From Dromiciops gliroides (Eukaryota; Chordata; Mammalia; Microbiotheria; Microbiotheriidae), in the NCBI RefSeq assembly GCF_019393635.1, contig NC_057864.1, positions 469,572,617-469,636,616 on the forward strand: a DNA stretch of 64,000 nt. Direction: 5' to 3'. The translations under genes and the position numbers were made by a program. The notes under the pieces are model-generated. The model saw only the letters and a list, made by a program, of their open reading frames with translations, did no database searches and was not told where the DNA came from. Numbering within the stretch: position 1 is the first letter of the stretch; each line of letters opens with the position of its first letter. Positions 61,901 through 64,000 of the stretch are shown here, one piece after another.

Positions 61901-62707
61901 TAACCCCAAATGCCTCATCAAAAAAAAAAGAAAAAGAAAATCATGGCCTTTGCTCTCCATTACTGAAAACATGCTTCTTGGGCCTCCAGAGGCATCCAAG
62001 ACACCACATGGGGGGGACCTCTGTTATAGCCAGCCTCATTTTCAAAGCCCTTGGCTACCTGGGAGCCAAGATTTAATTAGGATCTTGGAATTCCAGCCCT
62101 CCTCCTAACAAACGCTATCTGGCTCCACTCACCCTCAGGGCTGAGGTGACAACGGGCAGCACCAAGATCTTGGGACACTCCAATGAGCTGGTTAGAGCAG
62201 GCTGTCTCACGGAGGACCACTACACCTCCCCTGGTCTTTCAGACTGTAGTTCTTGGCCCTTTGGCAGCAAACACCCTGTAAAAACTGTTGGAGTTAACCA
62301 GCCTGTACTCCTAGTCAGTCCATGCTCTTTGCTGTATAGTGAACATGCCGTCCACACAGGGCAGTCTGAAATCCAGAATCACTCAAATTGGCCAAGTCCT
62401 GTGCGTGCATCAGCAACTCCTTGAGTTCTAACACACAAAAATGCAGGTTGGTCCATCTGGATCTTCTCTGTGCTTCCACACATACCCTTGGAGCAAAGCC
62501 ATTGAACCAAAGAAGCTCTCCCCAGTAACCACCATGTCCCCTCCTTCCTCTTTCTCTCTGGCTCTGTTTAGGACCCTCCACTAATGTTCAGTGAAGAATA
62601 CCAGAAAACCGTGCTGCAGCAGTATCATTCGGCTCTGGACCGAAAACGCAAACACTTTGTGGTTGGAGAGCTTATTTGGAACTTTGCTGATTTCATGACA
62701 GATCAAT
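48964..62707 (+). CDS. GUSB: Beta-glucuronidase, exons 1-11 of about 12 (3' end outside window)
   Basis: GUSB is the lysosomal glycoside hydrolase family 2 enzyme that removes terminal beta-glucuronic acid from glycosaminoglycans; it works as a homotetramer. Residues 1 to about 21 form a signal peptide ([13 protein letters not shown]...), then [10 protein letters not shown] as in human. An N-terminal jelly-roll, an immunoglobulin-like middle domain and a TIM barrel follow in order. Visible active-site residues are the acid/base Glu448 in VANEP, Tyr501 in NNYYSWYHD and the nucleophile Glu537 in IIQSEYGA; each is three below the human number. N-glycosylation sequons NNT (170) and NIS (417) match human sites. 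Eleven exons with matching phases give 593 residues plus one base. The C-terminal part, about 58 residues by comparison with human (651), should lie to the right of 64000. All seen exons look intact. Confidence 0.97.
52099..52250 (+). repeat. Marsupial SINE in GUSB intron 1
   Basis: Full length; ATAAAATGGAG duplicated on both sides. Confidence 0.88.
52296..52478 (+). mobile_element. Unnamed DNA-transposon-like fossil, copy 3 (best preserved)
   Basis: Starts CAGGGGTTTTTCACCTG and ends AAAAGGTTCAGAACCTCTG, roughly inverted termini. Relatives at 18845, 27869 and 61127. No clear target duplication. Confidence 0.5.
52647..52832 (+). CDS. GUSB: GUSB exon 2 (residues 69-130)
   Basis: [20 protein letters not shown] through [10 protein letters not shown], 186 bases, phase 0, donor GTCAGT. 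A long TG repeat begins 84 bases after the donor. Confidence 0.95.
52917..52968 (+). repeat. (TG)n microsatellite in GUSB intron 2
   Basis: About 26 uninterrupted TG units, 84 bases after the exon 2 donor. Confidence 0.97.
53728..53966 (+). repeat. Chimeric SINE with RTE/BovB-like tail
   Basis: The tail GGTCCATGGGACCACAGAAA and GTCAGACACGGCTGAACAA is the copy most like bovine BovB-type ends. Confidence 0.82.
54120..54260. repeat. (GT)n and a GTGTGTGGAGAGT repeat
   Basis: A GT run is followed by two 40-50 base imperfect copies containing GTGTGTGGAGAGTRCACC and GTGACTTCAYATG. Confidence 0.8.
54327..54508 (+). CDS. GUSB: GUSB exon 3 (residues 131-190)
   Basis: [20 protein letters not shown] through TDRT, 182 bases, donor GTGAGC. 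Contains the conserved AINNTLTP sequon. Confidence 0.95.
54661..54893 (-). repeat. Chimeric SINE with RTE-like tail, antisense
   Basis: Tail first (GTTGTTCGGTGGTTTCAGTC, TTTTCTTGGCAGAGATATGG), then the head ending CCACCTAGCTGCCC. Confidence 0.84.
55053..55195 (+). CDS. GUSB: GUSB exon 4 (residues 191-238)
   Basis: [19 protein letters not shown] through TDINEGT, 143 bases, donor GTGAGG. Confidence 0.95.
55575..55762 (+). CDS. GUSB: GUSB exon 5 (residues 239-301)
   Basis: [20 protein letters not shown] through [17 protein letters not shown], 188 bases, donor GTAATG. NES at 250 is an additional possible glycosylation site. Confidence 0.95.
56205..56357 (+). CDS. GUSB: GUSB exon 6 (residues 302-352)
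   Basis: [20 protein letters not shown] through [11 protein letters not shown], 153 bases, phase 0, donor GTGAGA. The [14 protein letters not shown] segment is the glycoside hydrolase family 2 entry to the catalytic barrel. Confidence 0.96.
57019..57161 (-). repeat. Marsupial SINE in GUSB intron 6, antisense
   Basis: Full-length; GGATTCAGG/CACTGCCT type. Confidence 0.88.
57495..57673 (+). CDS. GUSB: GUSB exon 7 (residues 353-411)
   Basis: [45 protein letters not shown]; 179 bases, donor GTGAGT. Confidence 0.96.
57773..57919 (+). CDS. GUSB: GUSB exon 8 (residues 412-460, acid/base Glu)
   Basis: [32 protein letters not shown] with Glu448; 147 bases, donor GTGAGG. Confidence 0.96.
58539..58623 (+). 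CDS. GUSB: GUSB exon 9 (residues 461-489)
   Basis: [20 protein letters not shown] then SKPEVDHG, 85 bases, donor GTGAGT. Confidence 0.95.
59046..59285 (-). repeat. RTE-type SINE tail with nested SINE (59093-59234), antisense
   Basis: The outer tail (TCAGTCATTTCAGTCACATC ... TTTTCTTGGCAAGGACATTG) is opened by a complete antisense SINE. CCATTTGGRCTTTT is duplicated around it. Confidence 0.9.
60379..60555 (+). CDS. GUSB: GUSB exon 10 (residues 490-548, nucleophile Glu)
   Basis: [20 protein letters not shown] through [18 protein letters not shown], 177 bases, phase 0, donor GTGAGG. Contains Tyr501 and Glu537. Confidence 0.96.
61127..61262 (-). mobile_element. Unnamed DNA-transposon-like fossil, copy 4
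   Basis: CATGGACCCTTTCTCAGAAT, AATGCTTTAAAATGCATAAG and GATTAAGAATTCCCTG, antisense to the 52296 copy. Confidence 0.5.
61373..61517 (+). repeat. Marsupial SINE in GUSB intron 10
   Basis: AAAAATCTCRGGGCT duplicated on both sides; GATAAAGCAC/GGATTCAGG type. Confidence 0.9.
61602..61632 (+). repeat. (GCGT)n/(GT)n short tract
   Basis: GCGTGCGTGCGTGCGT runs into GTGTGT. Confidence 0.85.
61786..61942 (+). repeat. Marsupial SINE in GUSB intron 10
   Basis: AAAATCATGGCCTT duplicated perfectly at both ends. Confidence 0.92.
62572..62707 (+). CDS. GUSB: GUSB exon 11 (residues 549-593)
   Basis: [20 protein letters not shown] through [16 protein letters not shown] plus one base; 136 bases, donor GTGAGT. 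The final exon is not found by 64000. Confidence 0.95.
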
Positions 62708-64000
62708 GTGAGTGGCCCTGCCTGTCTTCCCTCACTTCTACTTCTCCTTAGTTACAAACACACTGCCAACAAGTTATGGGCAGCAGGACACAATAGATTG
62801 CATAGAGATTTTGCTAGGAGAATCTGGGGATCAAGTACTGATTGTAAACCTTTAACTGAACTTGAAAATATTTTAGGGTAGAAAAGCAAGTATTAGAATC
62901 AGTCTGTCTTACAATGCCAGTAGTGTGAGTTACTACCAAACTCACCTGTTGTTTCACTTGGGTTTAGAACACATCCAATGTCTCAAGGGTTTAACAAAGA
63001 AGCCAGCTTCAGAAGCTGATCAATCCCATTGGGTTTTTTCCTTTTGATGGGAGGTGGGTAGAACATAAGAGATATGAACCAGAAGTTGCCTAGATTGGCA
63101 TCCTTTCTACAACAAGCTCCAGGAGTTGCTTTGGGGGGGGGGGTTAGGGGAGGGGGTCTAGTCACCCAGACCTTTAGTGTTTTAGTTGGGAAGATTACTC
63201 TATTGCTGTGAGGTAGTTTCTTTTGATAAGGAAACTCCCTTTCCTAATGTAAATCCTGTTTTGCAAAATCTAGTCTCAGAGTTGCAAGGGACAGAGAGAG
63301 CTAAGTGACTTGTTCAGGGTCACCCAGCCAGTACCTGTAACAGGCAGGACTTGAACCCAGATCTTCTCCGTCCCTTGGCTAACTATCCTTTAGACGGCAC
63401 TGCTTCTCTGGTCTCAAATACACTAATTTTCAACACTGTTGAAAAATGTTCAATCCATTTTCCAAAGCTTGTTTGAAGGGACAATCACCTGTCTGACAAA
63501 GAAATGGTTTCACAGAAATTCCTCATTGTCAGATAAATAGGCCTATTCGAAACAAAAGAGAATTGAGTATATGCCTGTGACTCTATCTGTATCTGTTTTG
63601 TTTTAGTTTTTTTTTTCCCTAACAAAGATATAAAACTGTAGTTTTGGTCAAGTAAAATTCTTATTTCCCAATTCCTGTAACATTTTTAGAAGCCTAAAAA
63701 TGCCGTGATATTATCATGGACTAGGGTGCAAAAGGAAGTCATAGTGGTTAAAGTTGTTTTTAAATGTTAAAGTTCAGCTAAGAAAACAAAGGAGAGAGGG
63801 AGGAACAAGGCTACAAAAGGGCAAGGAGTCAAGGGGGAGAAGAGAGAGAAATGATAGAGACTTCTGTTTGACTTGGTGTAAGGAAGTGACTTCTGTGTCA
63901 ATCAGGAGTCCCCAACCTTTTCATGGAGAACAGTTGGTTTTCATTTAATCACATTCTCTTTGCAATCAGGTGTCTGATCAGAGACAGGTTTACACTGTTC
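62708..64000 (+). other. GUSB intron 11 (runs off the window)
   Basis: Only a minus-strand MIR-like piece (about 63270-63400) and a short poly-G run near 63130 stand out. The rest is unclassified, and the last GUSB exon is not here. Confidence 0.7.

Overview
The window is vertebrate nuclear DNA, most likely from a marsupial and probably an Australian one. It carries two conserved mammalian multi-exon genes and one probable first exon. It is dense (roughly 45-50 copies in 64 kb) with a tRNA-headed SINE of the MIR/CORE type, recognised by its GGGGCAGCTAGGTGGYGCAG start. Several copies carry an RTE/BovB-like 3' tail, as is typical of marsupials. The species call is inference.

Layout. Bases 1 to about 10,890 look like intron 1 of a minus-strand gene. 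Its first exon and CpG island lie at about 10,400-11,100 and fit CRCP (RNA polymerase III subunit RPC9). A 5 kb spacer of old repeats leads to the ASL promoter near 16,400, which has a perfect cAMP response element. ASL (argininosuccinate lyase) then runs on the plus strand through 17 exons, one non-coding and 16 coding, to a stop at 33,804. All splice phases close and the predicted protein is 464 aa, the human length. One intron (after coding base 1062) appears to be a GC-AG intron. A 14.7 kb intergenic region (33,870-48,560) holds only repeats: SINEs, L2, a small hAT-like element, a complete solo LTR, and a second LTR-like relic. GUSB (beta-glucuronidase) starts at 48,964 on the plus strand. 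Eleven exons (593 residues) are present; the last exon lies beyond the window.

Both main genes are housekeeping metabolic genes with CpG-rich promoters. ASL serves the urea cycle and arginine synthesis in the cytosol. GUSB degrades glycosaminoglycans in the lysosome. They share a neighbourhood but not a pathway. The order CRCP(-) / ASL(+) / GUSB(+) matches what I recall for mouse, while human has GUSB and ASL on opposite strands.

I found no evidence of an undescribed system. The points most worth a second look are the GC-AG intron, the promoter motifs, the well-preserved nested insertions with target-site duplications, SINE heads joined to at least three different 3' ends, and a few unexplained blocks.
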